From: Micromonosporaceae bacterium KJ-029
GTDB lineage: Bacteria; Actinomycetota; Actinomycetes; Mycobacteriales; Micromonosporaceae
Direction: 5' to 3'
Assembly (NCBI GenBank): GCA_005402585.1
Contig: BIFP01000035.1
Span: forward strand, 310,001-374,000
DNA: 64,000 nucleotides
Within the stretch, counting starts at the first letter, position 1. Every line of letters starts with the position of its first letter. The translations under genes were made by a program, and so were the position numbers. The notes under the pieces were generated by a model. It saw only the letters and a list, made by a program, of their open reading frames with translations. It made no database searches and had not been told where the DNA came from. Positions 41,476 to 49,543 of the stretch are shown here, in pieces.

Positions 41476-41836
41476 GAAGTCTCCTGAATTGGAATTAGCC
41501 GGGTGAACGGTGGTGGTGGCACCGTGCCCAAGGCGGGCGTGACGTGTGGAGGGCGAGGCCCGCAGCGCAGATTAGCTGTCGCCACCGACGCTCCGCCGCC
41601 GGATTAGCCGCCAGCAGATGGGCCAGTCAGGTGTTCCTCGTCACTGGCGCCTCTCCTCGCAGCGCTCGCCGGGGCCGACGCGCGGCACGGCGACTGGACC
41701 GGCACACGGCGGCGAGGCCACGGGGTACCGGGCGGCGAGGGCGGCATACCCGCGATCGGTCACCGGGTCGGGTGAGTGCGGCCGTCACGTACCGGCGGCG
41801 CGCACTTACCGCCGCCTGGCGCAACGCGCTAGACCA

Positions 41837-41852
41837 GGGTGACCGCTCACCG
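41837..41852. promoter_or_regulatory. Palindromic element GGTGA-N4-TCACC (copy 2), upstream of the hydrogenase operon
   Basis: GGGTGACCGCTCACCG, identical over 16 bases to 14006-14021, lies 41 bases upstream of the first hydrogenase-operon gene, a good place for an operator. The rest of the gap 41476-41892 (417 bases) has no gene and no confident sigma70 promoter; TAGACC at about 41830 is the only -10-like hexamer near it. Confidence 0.4.
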
Positions 41853-41892
41853 GAGCGGGGTTCCGAGGCCGTCCTGGAGGGGGTTGAACGCC

Positions 41893-43299
41893 GTGCCGAC
41901 CGATGGCCCGAGCTGTCGTATCGCGGGCGCCGAGGCGGTCGCGGACGCGATCCTGTACGAGGGCTACCTGCTCTACCCCTACCGACGCTCGTCGGGCAAG
42001 AACCGGGTCCGTTGGCAGTTCGGAGTCCTGGTGCCCCCGGCCTGGGCGCAGGCGCACGGGCTGGTCGACAGCGGGGTGGCCGGCTCGGCGGAGTCGCCGT
42101 GGCAGCAGACCGAGTGCCTGGTGGAGGCCCCGGACACGGCGACCGTCCGCATCCGGCTGCGGTTCCTGCACCTGCAACGCAAGGTGGCCGAGCGGCGGAC
42201 GCCCGACGGCGGGCACCGGCCGGTGGACCGGATCGAGGCTGGTGACCGCACCGAGCTCAGCTTCGACGAGGCGGTGCCACGGGAGTACGACATCGAGGCG
42301 TCGGTCGGCGACCTGCGGCAGGGCCACCGCCTGGACGTGCGGGTGCCCGGTGGGGAGGACGTCGAGCCGCTCGTCGACGACCGGGGTGAACCGGTCGGGC
42401 GGGTGGTGCGCCGACGCTGGCCGTTGTCCGCGTCGGTCACCGTCTCGGCCGCTCCGGCCGAGGCACCCTTCCCCCTGCTGCGGCTCCGGATCCACGTCGA
42501 GAACACGGACGGGACCACCGCGCCGGACAGTCCGCGGGACGCGGCGTTGCGCTGCTGCCTGTTGGCGGCCCACACCCTGGCCGGCGTCAGCGAAGGGCGG
42601 TTCCTGTCGCTGCTCGACCCGCCGGAATGGGCGGCGCCCGCAGCACGGGGGTGCCGCAACGTGCACACGTACCCGGTGCTGGCCGGCGAACCCGGCAGTG
42701 TCGACGTGCTGCTCTCCTCACCCATCATCCTCTACGACCATCCGCAGATAGCGCCGGAGAGCCCCGGCGACCTGCACGACGCGGCCGAGATCGACGAGAT
42801 TCTCTCGCTGCGGACGCTCACCCTCACCGACGCGGAGAAACGTGAGGCGCGAGCCACCGACCCCCGTGCGGCCGCGATCGTCGACCGGGTCGACAGCATG
42901 CCGCCCGAGGTGCTCGAACGGCTGCACGGCGCGATCCGGACCCTGGCGCCCGTAGGCCGCGACGCCGACAGCGCCCCGGAGCGGCCGTGGTGGGAGCCCG
43001 GCGCCGATGCCGGGATCACTCCGGAAACCGAGACCCTCCTGGTCGCGGGCACGCTGCTGGCACGGGGCAGCCGGGTCCGGTTACGGCCGCGCCGGCGCGG
43101 CACGGACGCCCACGACATGTTCCTGGACGGCCGCACCGCCCGGGTGGAACAGGTGCTGCTCGACGTGGACGGGACGCGGTTCCTGGCCGTGACGGTGGAC
43201 GACGACCCGGGCGCGGAGCTGCACCAGTGGTACGGGCGCCTGCGTCACTTCCGGCCCGAGGAGGTCGAACCGTTGACCGGGGAGGTGGCGGCACCATGA
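41893..43299 (+). CDS. Uncharacterised first protein of the group 1h hydrogenase operon
   Basis: A 468-residue soluble protein with no membrane segment and no motif I recognise. The N-terminal third has YEGYLLYPYRRSSGKNRVRW, then FGVLVPPAWA; the middle has HPQIAPESPGDLHDAAEIDE then ILSLRTLTLTDAEK (typical helix-rich segment), and the C-terminus carries a beta-rich RGSRVRLRPRRRGTDAHDMF then LDGRTARVEQVL that resembles a small barrel. GTG 41893 has GGAGGGGG 9 bases upstream. Its stop overlaps the protease start (ATGA). Position suggests a dedicated assembly or partner protein of this hydrogenase class. Confidence 0.7.
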   Translation: MPTDGPSCRIAGAEAVADAILYEGYLLYPYRRSSGKNRVRWQFGVLVPPAWAQAHGLVDSGVAGSAESPWQQTECLVEAPDTATVRIRLRFLHLQRKVAERRTPDGGHRPVDRIEAGDRTELSFDEAVPREYDIEASVGDLRQGHRLDVRVPGGEDVEPLVDDRGEPVGRVVRRRWPLSASVTVSAAPAEAPFPLLRLRIHVENTDGTTAPDSPRDAALRCCLLAAHTLAGVSEGRFLSLLDPPEWAAPAARGCRNVHTYPVLAGEPGSVDVLLSSPIILYDHPQIAPESPGDLHDAAEIDEILSLRTLTLTDAEKREARATDPRAAAIVDRVDSMPPEVLERLHGAIRTLAPVGRDADSAPERPWWEPGADAGITPETETLLVAGTLLARGSRVRLRPRRRGTDAHDMFLDGRTARVEQVLLDVDGTRFLAVTVDDDPGAELHQWYGRLRHFRPEEVEPLTGEVAAP

Positions 43300-43880
43300 G
43301 CAGCCCTGGCGGTGGCCGGATCCTGGTGGCCGGCATCGGCAACATCTTCCTCGGCGACGACGCGTTCGGTGTCGAGGTCGTCCGGCGCCTGCGGGACGTG
43401 GTCCTCCCACCGGGGGTGGATGTGTCCGACTACGGCATCCGGGGGATGCATCTGGCCTACGATCTGCTGGACGGCCGGCACGACGTGCTGGTCCTGGTTG
43501 ACGCGTTGCCACTGGACGAGCCGCCCGGGACGTTGGCCGTACTCCGGGTGGACCTCGACGACCCGGGCTGGACGCTGCGGCCGGCCGACGTGCTGGAGGC
43601 GCCGGCCGCCGATGGGCACGGCATGGATCCCGAGTCGGTGCTGCGCCTGCTGCGTGGCCTGGGCGGCAGCGTCGACCGCGTCCTCGTCGTGGGTTGCCGG
43701 CCCGCTGTCCTCGACGAGCGGATGGAGCTGTCGGCGCCGGTGGCCGCCGCGATCGACGAGGCGGTCCGAACAGTGACCGGGATCGTCCGGGAGGAAGCCG
43801 CACGGTTGGCCGGCGGCGAGGGGGCGACACGAGGCACGCCCACGGATGGCAGCGAACGGGGGGTGAGCACACATGCATGA
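43296..43880 (+). CDS. Hydrogenase maturation protease (HyaD/HycI family)
   Basis: A 194-residue endopeptidase that cleaves the C-terminal tail of the large subunit after nickel insertion. VAGIGNIFLGDDAFGVEVVR near residue 10 carries the nickel-sensing Glu/Asp position (GDDAFG), and VDALPLDEPPGT the second acidic site; the His of this family is in ADGHGMDPESVL. The large subunit in this operon has a matching 22-residue tail. Overlaps the preceding gene by 4 bases and HypA by 8, so it is fully coupled. The last 25 residues are unstructured. Confidence 0.85.
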   Translation: MSSPGGGRILVAGIGNIFLGDDAFGVEVVRRLRDVVLPPGVDVSDYGIRGMHLAYDLLDGRHDVLVLVDALPLDEPPGTLAVLRVDLDDPGWTLRPADVLEAPAADGHGMDPESVLRLLRGLGGSVDRVLVVGCRPAVLDERMELSAPVAAAIDEAVRTVTGIVREEAARLAGGEGATRGTPTDGSERGVSTHA

Positions 43881-44229
43881 GACAGGTCTGTCCGAGGCGA
43901 TCGTGGCGGCGGCGGTACGCCGGGCGAACGGGCGCCGGGTCACCGGGCTGCGGGTGCGTATCGGTGGTCACCCGGTCGACCGGGATGTCGTCACGCAGGG
44001 CATCCAGTTGGCCGCGGCCGGCACGGTCGTCGCGGACACCGCCGTCGACCTGGTGCTCGAACCGATGACGGTGGCCTGCCACGACTGCGGTCGCAGCGGG
44101 CCGATCGACGACCACCTCGCGATGGTGGCCTGCCCACGGTGCGGGGGTGTCGACATCGACGTGACCGGCGACGACGACGTGGTCCTGGAGTCGATCACGG
44201 TGGAGAACGTCGAAGTGGGTGCGGTCTGA
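43873..44229 (+). CDS. hypA: HypA, nickel metallochaperone
   Basis: A 118-residue protein starting MHETGLSEAIV; His2 and Glu3 form the nickel site of HypA. The zinc domain has CHDCGRS (about 75) and CPRCGG (about 93). It delivers nickel to the large subunit, normally together with the GTPase HypB, which is not present in this window. It overlaps the protease gene by 8 bases and the hemerythrin-like gene by 1. Confidence 0.88.
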   Translation: MHETGLSEAIVAAAVRRANGRRVTGLRVRIGGHPVDRDVVTQGIQLAAAGTVVADTAVDLVLEPMTVACHDCGRSGPIDDHLAMVACPRCGGVDIDVTGDDDVVLESITVENVEVGAV

Positions 44230-44768
44230 TGGACGCCACCGAGGTGCTTCGGCACGACCACCGCGTGGTGGAACAGCTGTTCCGGGACTACCGGGCGGCG
44301 GAATCGGACGCGCAGCGCCGCGGCGTCGTGGAGATCCTCGTTCGCGAACTGTCGAAACACGCCGCGCTGGAGGAAGTTCTCTTCTACCCGTTCGCCGCGC
44401 AGGTGCTGGCCGACGGGCAGGTCGACCGGCACCTCGCCGGGCACCGGCCGATCAAGGAGCTGCTCCTCGAACTCGACCACTGCCGGGCCGGCGATCAGGC
44501 GCAGAACGAGCTGATGGAGCGACTGGCGTCGGCGGTCGCCCGGCACGTGCAGGACGACGAGAACGAGCTGATGCCACAGCTGTGTGCCCGGGCCGACGAG
44601 CAGGCCCTCCACGAGCTGGGCCAGGAGATCGACCAGGGCAAGCAGCGGGCCCCGACACGCCCGCACCCGCATGCCCCGGACAAGCCGCCGGCGCTCACTC
44701 TCGCGGCGCCGGTGGCGGCCATCTACGACCGCCTGCGGGATCGGATGCAAGGGAGGCCACGCACATGA
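44229..44768 (+). CDS. Hemerythrin-like (HHE) domain protein
   Basis: A 179-residue protein. Residues 1-140 form a hemerythrin HHE bundle: EVLRHDHRVVEQLF, ELSKHAALEEVLFYP, HLAGHRPIKELLLEL and ARHVQDDENELMPQL supply the His/Glu ligands of a di-iron site. A Pro/His tail (PTRPHPHAPDKPP) and a short helix end it. It is embedded between HypA and the small subunit with 1- and 4-base overlaps, so it is made with the hydrogenase. Oxygen or redox sensing, or oxygen protection of the enzyme, is a reasonable inference. Confidence 0.78.
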   Translation: MDATEVLRHDHRVVEQLFRDYRAAESDAQRRGVVEILVRELSKHAALEEVLFYPFAAQVLADGQVDRHLAGHRPIKELLLELDHCRAGDQAQNELMERLASAVARHVQDDENELMPQLCARADEQALHELGQEIDQGKQRAPTRPHPHAPDKPPALTLAAPVAAIYDRLRDRMQGRPRT

Positions 44769-45886
44769 CCCAGCAGATGCGCGACACCGCGGTGATCCCG
44801 CAGGAGAACGGCTTCGACGAGGTCACCATCCTCTGGATCTCCGAGGGCATGAGCTGCGACGGCGACTCCGTGTCGATGACGGCTTCCGACCAGCCGGCGA
44901 TCGAGGACATCGCCCTCGGGCTCATCCCCGGCCTGCCGAAGGTCAACCTGCACAACAAGGTGTTGTCGCCGACGGTCGGTGGCGAGGATTTCCTGGCGCC
45001 GTACCGGAGAGCGGCCCGTGGGGAGATGACCGAGCCGTTCATCCTCGTCATCGAGGGCTCGATCCCGAACGAGAACATCAACGGCGACGGGTACTGGACG
45101 TCGTTCGGCAACGACGAGAAGACCGGCGAGCCGCTGACCCTGAACTGGTGGATCGACCAGCTGGCACCGAAGGCCTGGGCGGTCGTCGCCGCCGGCACCT
45201 GCGCGACGTACGGCGGCATCCACGCCATGGCGGGCAACCCGACCGGGTGCATGGGCCTGGCCGACTACCTCGGGTGGGACTTCCGGTCCCAGGGTGGCCT
45301 GCCGATCGTCAACGTGCCCGGTTGCCCGATCCAGCCGGAGAACTTCATGGAGACCCTGACCTGGGTGCTCTACCACGCCGCCGGCTCGGCTCCGCCGCCG
45401 CCGCTGGACCACATGCTCCGGCCGCAGTGGCTGTTCGGCAAGACCGTGCACGAGGGCTGCGACCGGGCGGCTTACTACGAGCAGGCCGACTTCGCGAAGG
45501 ACTACAGCTCGCCCAAGTGCCAGGTGAAGATCGGCTGCTGGGGACCGGTCATCAACTGCAACGTTCCGAAACGCGGCTGGATGGGCGGGGTGGGTGGCTG
45601 CCCCAACGTCGGTGGCATCTGCATCGGCTGCACCATGCCCGGCTTCCCCGACAAGTTCATGCCGTTCATGGACATACCTCCTGGCGGCAGTCTGTCCACG
45701 TTGCTCATCAAGCCGTACGGCGCGCTGGTCCGCCGGTTGCGCGGCATCACCAACGCCACGGCCAACCGGGAGCCGAAGTGGCACCACAACGGCCCGGCGC
45801 TGACCAGCGGCTACAACCCCCGGTGGCGTCCATACGCTCCGGCAGATCCCCGGCGACAGGCAGCGATGGAGAGGAACAAGCCTTGA
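44765..45886 (+). CDS. hhyS: Group 1h [NiFe]-hydrogenase small subunit
   Basis: A 373-residue FeS subunit. It lacks a Tat signal, as expected for group 1h (actinobacterial-type, high-affinity) enzymes. The proximal cluster site reads SCDGD: Cys31 and Asp34 in place of the usual CxxC, plus Cys in AAGTCATYGG and VPGCPIQ, giving the 3Cys/1Asp set known for this group. Distal and medial ligands are visible in HEGCDRAAYYEQ, SPKCQVKIGCWGP and GGCPNVGGICIGCTMPGFPD. The C-terminus is extended. It passes electrons from H2 oxidation toward the respiratory chain. ATG overlaps the previous stop (ATGA); the large-subunit TTG start overlaps its own stop. Confidence 0.9.
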   Translation: MTQQMRDTAVIPQENGFDEVTILWISEGMSCDGDSVSMTASDQPAIEDIALGLIPGLPKVNLHNKVLSPTVGGEDFLAPYRRAARGEMTEPFILVIEGSIPNENINGDGYWTSFGNDEKTGEPLTLNWWIDQLAPKAWAVVAAGTCATYGGIHAMAGNPTGCMGLADYLGWDFRSQGGLPIVNVPGCPIQPENFMETLTWVLYHAAGSAPPPPLDHMLRPQWLFGKTVHEGCDRAAYYEQADFAKDYSSPKCQVKIGCWGPVINCNVPKRGWMGGVGGCPNVGGICIGCTMPGFPDKFMPFMDIPPGGSLSTLLIKPYGALVRRLRGITNATANREPKWHHNGPALTSGYNPRWRPYAPADPRRQAAMERNKP

Positions 45887-47682
45887 CCGCGACGAAACCG
45901 AAGCCGGCCGTCGGAGCGAAGCCCGCCGAACTGGTGGAGATGGCGTGGGATCCGATCACCCGGATCATCGGCAACCTCGGCGTCTACACGAAGATTGACT
46001 TTGCGAACCGCGTGGTCGCCGAATGTCACACCACGTCGTCGCTGTTCCGCGGCTACTCGGTGTTCATGAAGGGGAAGGACCCACGGGACGCGGGCTTCAT
46101 CACCAGCCGGATCTGCGGCATCTGCGGCGACAACCACACGACCTGCTCCGTCTACGCGCAGAACATGGCGTACGGGGTCAAGACCCCGCCACTGGCCGAG
46201 TGGATCATCAACCTCGGCGAGGCCGCCGAGTACATGTTCGACCACACCCTCTTCCAGGACAATCTCGTCTTCGTCGACTTCTGCGAGGCGATGGTCAAGC
46301 AGACCAACCCGAGCGTGCTCGCTCGCGCCGAGAAGACCGCGGCCCCGGGCCGGGACATCCACGGCTACCGGACGATCGCCGACATCATGCGGGCCTACAA
46401 CCCGTTCGAGGGTGAGGTCTACAAGGAGGCGCTGAAGGTCAGCCGGGTCACGCGTGAGATGTTCTGCCTGATGGAGGGCCGGCACGTCCACCCGTCGACG
46501 GTCTATCCGGGCGGCGTCGGCACCATGCCGCAGCCGTCGCTGTTCACCGACTACCTGAGCCGGCTGGTCAGCATCCTGGACTTCGTCAAGAAGGCCGTCG
46601 CCATGAACGACGACATCTTCGACTTCTGGTACGAGGCGCTGCCCGGCTACGAGGAGGTCGGGCGCCGCCGGGTCCTGCTCGGCTGCTGGGGCGCGTTCCA
46701 GAATCCCGATGTCGTCGACTACCGGTACGAGACCATGACGGCCGCGGGGCGGGCGATGCATGTCACGCCCGGCATCGTCGTCGACGGCAAACTGCTCACC
46801 ACCGACCTGGTCGACATCAACCTCGGCATCCGGATCCTGCTCGGCAGTTCCTACTACAAGGACTGGGCCGGCCAGGAGGAACCGTTCGTCAAGTACGACC
46901 CGCTCGGCAACCCGGTCGACATCCGCCACCCCTGGAACCAGACCACCCTCCCGGATCCCGGCAAGCGCGACTTCAACGACAAGTACAGCTGGGTGATGAG
47001 CCCCCGCTGGTTCGACAAGACCAGCGGGGAGCATCTCGCGCTGGACACCGGCGGTGGCTGCTTCGCCCGGCTGTACACCACGGCGCTGGCGAAGATGGTC
47101 GACACCCCCTACGTCAAGTCGACCGGAAACAGCGTGCTGATCTCGCTGCCGAAGAGCCAGCAACTGCCCGAGATGACGCTGGAGTGGAAGATCCCGCGCT
47201 GGTCCAACGCACTGGAACGGGACCGCTCGCGGGCCTACTTCATCGCGTACGCCGCGGCGATGTCGCTGTACTTCCTGGAGCGGGCGATGGAGCGGGTGCG
47301 CGGCGGCGACATGCGGGTGTTCGCCGAGTTCGACGTGCCGGACGAGGCCATCGGCTGCGGCTTCCACGAGGCCGTACGGGGCATCCTGTCGCACCACATC
47401 GTGATCCGGGACCGCAAGATCGCCAACTATCACCCGTACCCGCCGACGCCGTGGAACGGCAGTCCCCGCGACAGCTACGGCACCCCCGGGCCATACGAGG
47501 ACGCGATCCAGAACACCCCGATCTTCGAGGAGAACGGCCCGGACAACTTCAAGGGCGTGGACATCATGCGGGCGGTGCGCAGTTTCGATCCCTGCCTGCC
47601 GTGCGGGGTGCACATGTACGTCGGCGGCGGACAGACCCTCAAGAAGATCCACTCGCCGATGTTCGGCGCGTCGCATGGGTGA
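45883..47682 (+). CDS. hhyL: Group 1h [NiFe]-hydrogenase large subunit
   Basis: A 599-residue catalytic subunit starting at TTG 45883 (GAGAGG 8 bases upstream, overlap of TTGA with the small-subunit stop). The L1 motif SRICGICGDNH gives nickel ligands Cys78 and Cys81; L2 DPCLPCGVH gives Cys571 and Cys574. A 22-residue tail after His577 (MYVGGGQTLK...) would be removed by the maturation protease. Together with HhyS it oxidises H2, in this group down to atmospheric levels, supporting survival on trace H2. The WDPITRIIGNLGVY start and LFRGYS segment are typical. Confidence 0.92.
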   Translation: MTATKPKPAVGAKPAELVEMAWDPITRIIGNLGVYTKIDFANRVVAECHTTSSLFRGYSVFMKGKDPRDAGFITSRICGICGDNHTTCSVYAQNMAYGVKTPPLAEWIINLGEAAEYMFDHTLFQDNLVFVDFCEAMVKQTNPSVLARAEKTAAPGRDIHGYRTIADIMRAYNPFEGEVYKEALKVSRVTREMFCLMEGRHVHPSTVYPGGVGTMPQPSLFTDYLSRLVSILDFVKKAVAMNDDIFDFWYEALPGYEEVGRRRVLLGCWGAFQNPDVVDYRYETMTAAGRAMHVTPGIVVDGKLLTTDLVDINLGIRILLGSSYYKDWAGQEEPFVKYDPLGNPVDIRHPWNQTTLPDPGKRDFNDKYSWVMSPRWFDKTSGEHLALDTGGGCFARLYTTALAKMVDTPYVKSTGNSVLISLPKSQQLPEMTLEWKIPRWSNALERDRSRAYFIAYAAAMSLYFLERAMERVRGGDMRVFAEFDVPDEAIGCGFHEAVRGILSHHIVIRDRKIANYHPYPPTPWNGSPRDSYGTPGPYEDAIQNTPIFEENGPDNFKGVDIMRAVRSFDPCLPCGVHMYVGGGQTLKKIHSPMFGASHG

Positions 47683-48286
47683 GCCGCCGGAGGTCAAGCG
47701 GCTCGACGACGGGGCTGTCGAGCTGCGGCTGGCCCGTCTGGACGCCGTACTCGGGCAGCTTGAGCAGACCCCTGGCCGCACCGCCGAGCTGGCGCTGGAA
47801 GCAGTCGAGATGCTGACCGAGGTGTACGGCGAGGCGCTGGCCCGGGTCACTGACCTCGCCGCCGGCGACCCCCGCGTGCTCGACCGGATCACCGACGACG
47901 ACCTGCTGCGGCACCTGCTGCTGTTGCACCGCATCCATCCGGATCCGCTTGACCGGCGGGTGGCCCGTGCGGTCGACGACCTCCGGCCACAGTTGCAGGC
48001 GCAGGGCGCCGAGGTCGCGCTGGTCGGTGTCCAGGATCAGGTGGCGCGGATCAGCCTCGCCACCAGGTCGTGCGGGGGTGGCGGTGCGGCCCTGCGGGAC
48101 CTGGTGCGGGAGCAGGTGTTGACGTTCGCGCCGGAGCTGTCCGCCGTCGACGTGGTGGCGCCCGCTCCGGCTCCGGCGCTGATTCCGGTCACCACCCTGT
48201 GGCAGCGGCCGGACCGGCCGCAGGCGACGACTTCGAGCGACGCGGGGCGCGCGGCGGCGCCGCTGGCGTCGGGTGGCGCGACATGA
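47675..48286 (+). CDS. NifU C-terminal-like protein
   Basis: A 203-residue protein. Residues 75-160 resemble the NifU/Nfu domain, but the FeS motif CxxC is reduced to one Cys in ATRSCGGGGAALRDLVREQV, so canonical cluster binding is doubtful. The N-terminus is helical (RTAELALEAVEMLTEVYGEA) and resembles the N-terminal extension of NifU-like proteins in hydrogenase operons. The tail is Pro/Ala/Ser-rich. Overlaps the large-subunit gene by 8 bases and the DUF5947 gene by 4. A role in FeS loading of the small subunit or in oxygen tolerance is inferred from context. Confidence 0.7.
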   Translation: MGEPPEVKRLDDGAVELRLARLDAVLGQLEQTPGRTAELALEAVEMLTEVYGEALARVTDLAAGDPRVLDRITDDDLLRHLLLLHRIHPDPLDRRVARAVDDLRPQLQAQGAEVALVGVQDQVARISLATRSCGGGGAALRDLVREQVLTFAPELSAVDVVAPAPAPALIPVTTLWQRPDRPQATTSSDAGRAAAPLASGGAT

Positions 48287-48894
48287 CAGCAGGTGCGCTG
48301 CAGCGGGCGATCCGCCGGGCGGGGCAACGCACGGCCGCCGAGCGCTGCGGCATGTGCGCCGGAGCGGTCGGCGCCGAGCACCGGCACGTGTGGGACCAGC
48401 AGGACGGGGAGCTGATGTGCGCCTGCACGCCGTGCTCCCTGTTGTTCGAACGCGAGGCTGCCGGCGCCGGCCGGTACCAGCTCGTCCCCGACCAGGGTCG
48501 ACGGCTGTCCGGCCCCGCCGCCGACGAGCTCGGCGTGCCGGTCGGTCTGGTGTTCTTTGTCAAGCAGCCCGACGGCCGGGTGCTCGGGCACTACCCGAGC
48601 CCGCTCGGCACCACCGAGTCGGAGATCGACGCCGACGCCTGGCGGGCCGTGGCGGCGCGGTCACCCGCGCTGGCCGAGCTGAAGCCACGGGTCGAGGCGT
48701 ACCTGGTCTGGACCGGAACGCGGCGCGGCGGTGACCAGCAGTGGCTGGTGCCGATCGACGACTGCTTCCGGCTCGTGGCGCTCATCCGACAGCACTGGAG
48801 CGGCATGTCGGGGGGAAGCGCGGTGTGGCGCGAGATCGCGGGGTTCTTCGACGACCTGGGCCGACGGCATGGTCGGCCGTCCGGCAACGACTGA
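48283..48894 (+). CDS. DUF5947 family hydrogenase-associated protein
   Basis: A 203-residue soluble protein of a family that I associate with actinobacterial hydrogenase operons. It has two Cys pairs near the N-terminus (ERCGMCAGAVG and MCACTPCSLLF) that could form a zinc or rubredoxin-like site. A central LVFFVKQPDGRVLGHYPSPL and C-terminal WLVPIDDCFRLVALIRQHW follow. The Cys arrangement makes a metal-binding or electron-carrier role possible. Overlaps the NifU-like gene (ATGA) and the following small gene. Confidence 0.7.
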   Translation: MTAGALQRAIRRAGQRTAAERCGMCAGAVGAEHRHVWDQQDGELMCACTPCSLLFEREAAGAGRYQLVPDQGRRLSGPAADELGVPVGLVFFVKQPDGRVLGHYPSPLGTTESEIDADAWRAVAARSPALAELKPRVEAYLVWTGTRRGGDQQWLVPIDDCFRLVALIRQHWSGMSGGSAVWREIAGFFDDLGRRHGRPSGND

Positions 48895-48908
48895 TGGAGG
48901 GGGCGGTA

Positions 48909-49112
48909 GTGGGCGAGATCCGAGTGGGCGATCCCGATGTCGAACTCGACGCGCCGGCGCACACCAAGGGTGTGGAGGAGGGCAACTCGCGGAGAAGGCC
49001 GCAGCGGGGCCACCACGATGACGGGACGGTGGATGCCCGGCGCTCGACCGGCATCCGGCCCGACAAGCACGGCCCGATCCTGCCGATCATGCCGAACCTA
49101 CCGCCGGGCTGA
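48909..49112 (+). CDS. Small hydrogenase-operon protein (67 aa)
   Basis: Start GTG 48909 with GGAGGGGG 6-8 bases upstream; ATG 48894, overlapping the previous stop, is the alternative (five more residues). The product (GEIRVGDPDVELDAPAHTKG, ..., GIRPDKHGPILPIMPNLPPG) is hydrophilic and Pro/His-rich with no known domain. The conserved-looking GNSRRRPQ and PNLPPG segments suggest a short linear-motif protein or scaffold. Its position inside the coupled operon supports it being real. Confidence 0.6.
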   Translation: MGEIRVGDPDVELDAPAHTKGVEEGNSRRRPQRGHHDDGTVDARRSTGIRPDKHGPILPIMPNLPPG

Positions 49113-49138
49113 GCGGGTCCGGGCGAAGGAGGTGAGCT

Positions 49139-49240
49139 ATGCGCAAGCTGCTGGTGGTGGCGGCCGGCGTCGCCGTGATCGGGGTGTTCTGGAAGGAACT
49201 TCCCGCGCTGCGGCGCTACATGAAGATGGAAAAAATGTGA
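49139..49240 (+). CDS. DUF6893-like small membrane peptide (33 aa)
   Basis: ATG 49139 is preceded by an optimal ribosome site (GAAGGAGGTGAGCT). The product is MRKLLVVAAGVAVIGVFWKE followed by LPALRRYMKMEKM: one transmembrane helix with a basic C-terminal segment. It resembles the very short DUF6893 proteins of actinobacteria. In this operon it could anchor the otherwise soluble hydrogenase to the membrane or mediate quinone access; that is inference. Confidence 0.7.
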   Translation: MRKLLVVAAGVAVIGVFWKELPALRRYMKMEKM

Positions 49241-49261
49241 TCGGAGAGGACGAGCGAGTCG

Positions 49262-49534
49262 ATGTGTCTTGGGATTCCCGGCGAGATCGTCGAGATCAAA
49301 GCCGGTCGCGACGACCTCGCCATCGTGGACGTGGTCGGCGTCCGACGGGCGATCAACATCGGCCTGCTCGGAGCGGACCGGATCGACATCGGCGACTGGG
49401 TGCTGGTCCACGTCGGATTCGCCATGTCGAAGATCGATGAAGCCGAGGCCGCCGCCACGTTGGCGCTGCTGACCGGCCTCGGGCAGGCGTACACCGACGA
49501 ACTGCAGGCGCTCGCGGAATCCGATATCAGCTAG
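49262..49534 (+). CDS. hypC: HypC, hydrogenase maturation chaperone
   Basis: A 90-residue protein beginning MCLGIPGEIVEI; Cys2 is the residue that binds the Fe(CN)2CO precursor. The OB-like fold ends with GDWVLVHVGFAMSKIDEAEA, the canonical HypC signature. It carries the iron moiety from HypD to the large subunit. 21 bases after the small peptide gene and 9 before hypD. Confidence 0.92.
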   Translation: MCLGIPGEIVEIKAGRDDLAIVDVVGVRRAINIGLLGADRIDIGDWVLVHVGFAMSKIDEAEAAATLALLTGLGQAYTDELQALAESDIS

Positions 49535-49543
49535 GGAAGACAG

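Noticed and set aside
41544..41840. A coding gene in the gap upstream of the hydrogenase operon
   Set aside because: Frames there are Arg/Pro/Ala-rich without ribosome sites and do not resemble any family.
44584..45882. Upstream extension of the large hydrogenase subunit
   Set aside because: It would overlap the whole small-subunit gene; the TTG at 45883 with GAGAGG is the coupled start.
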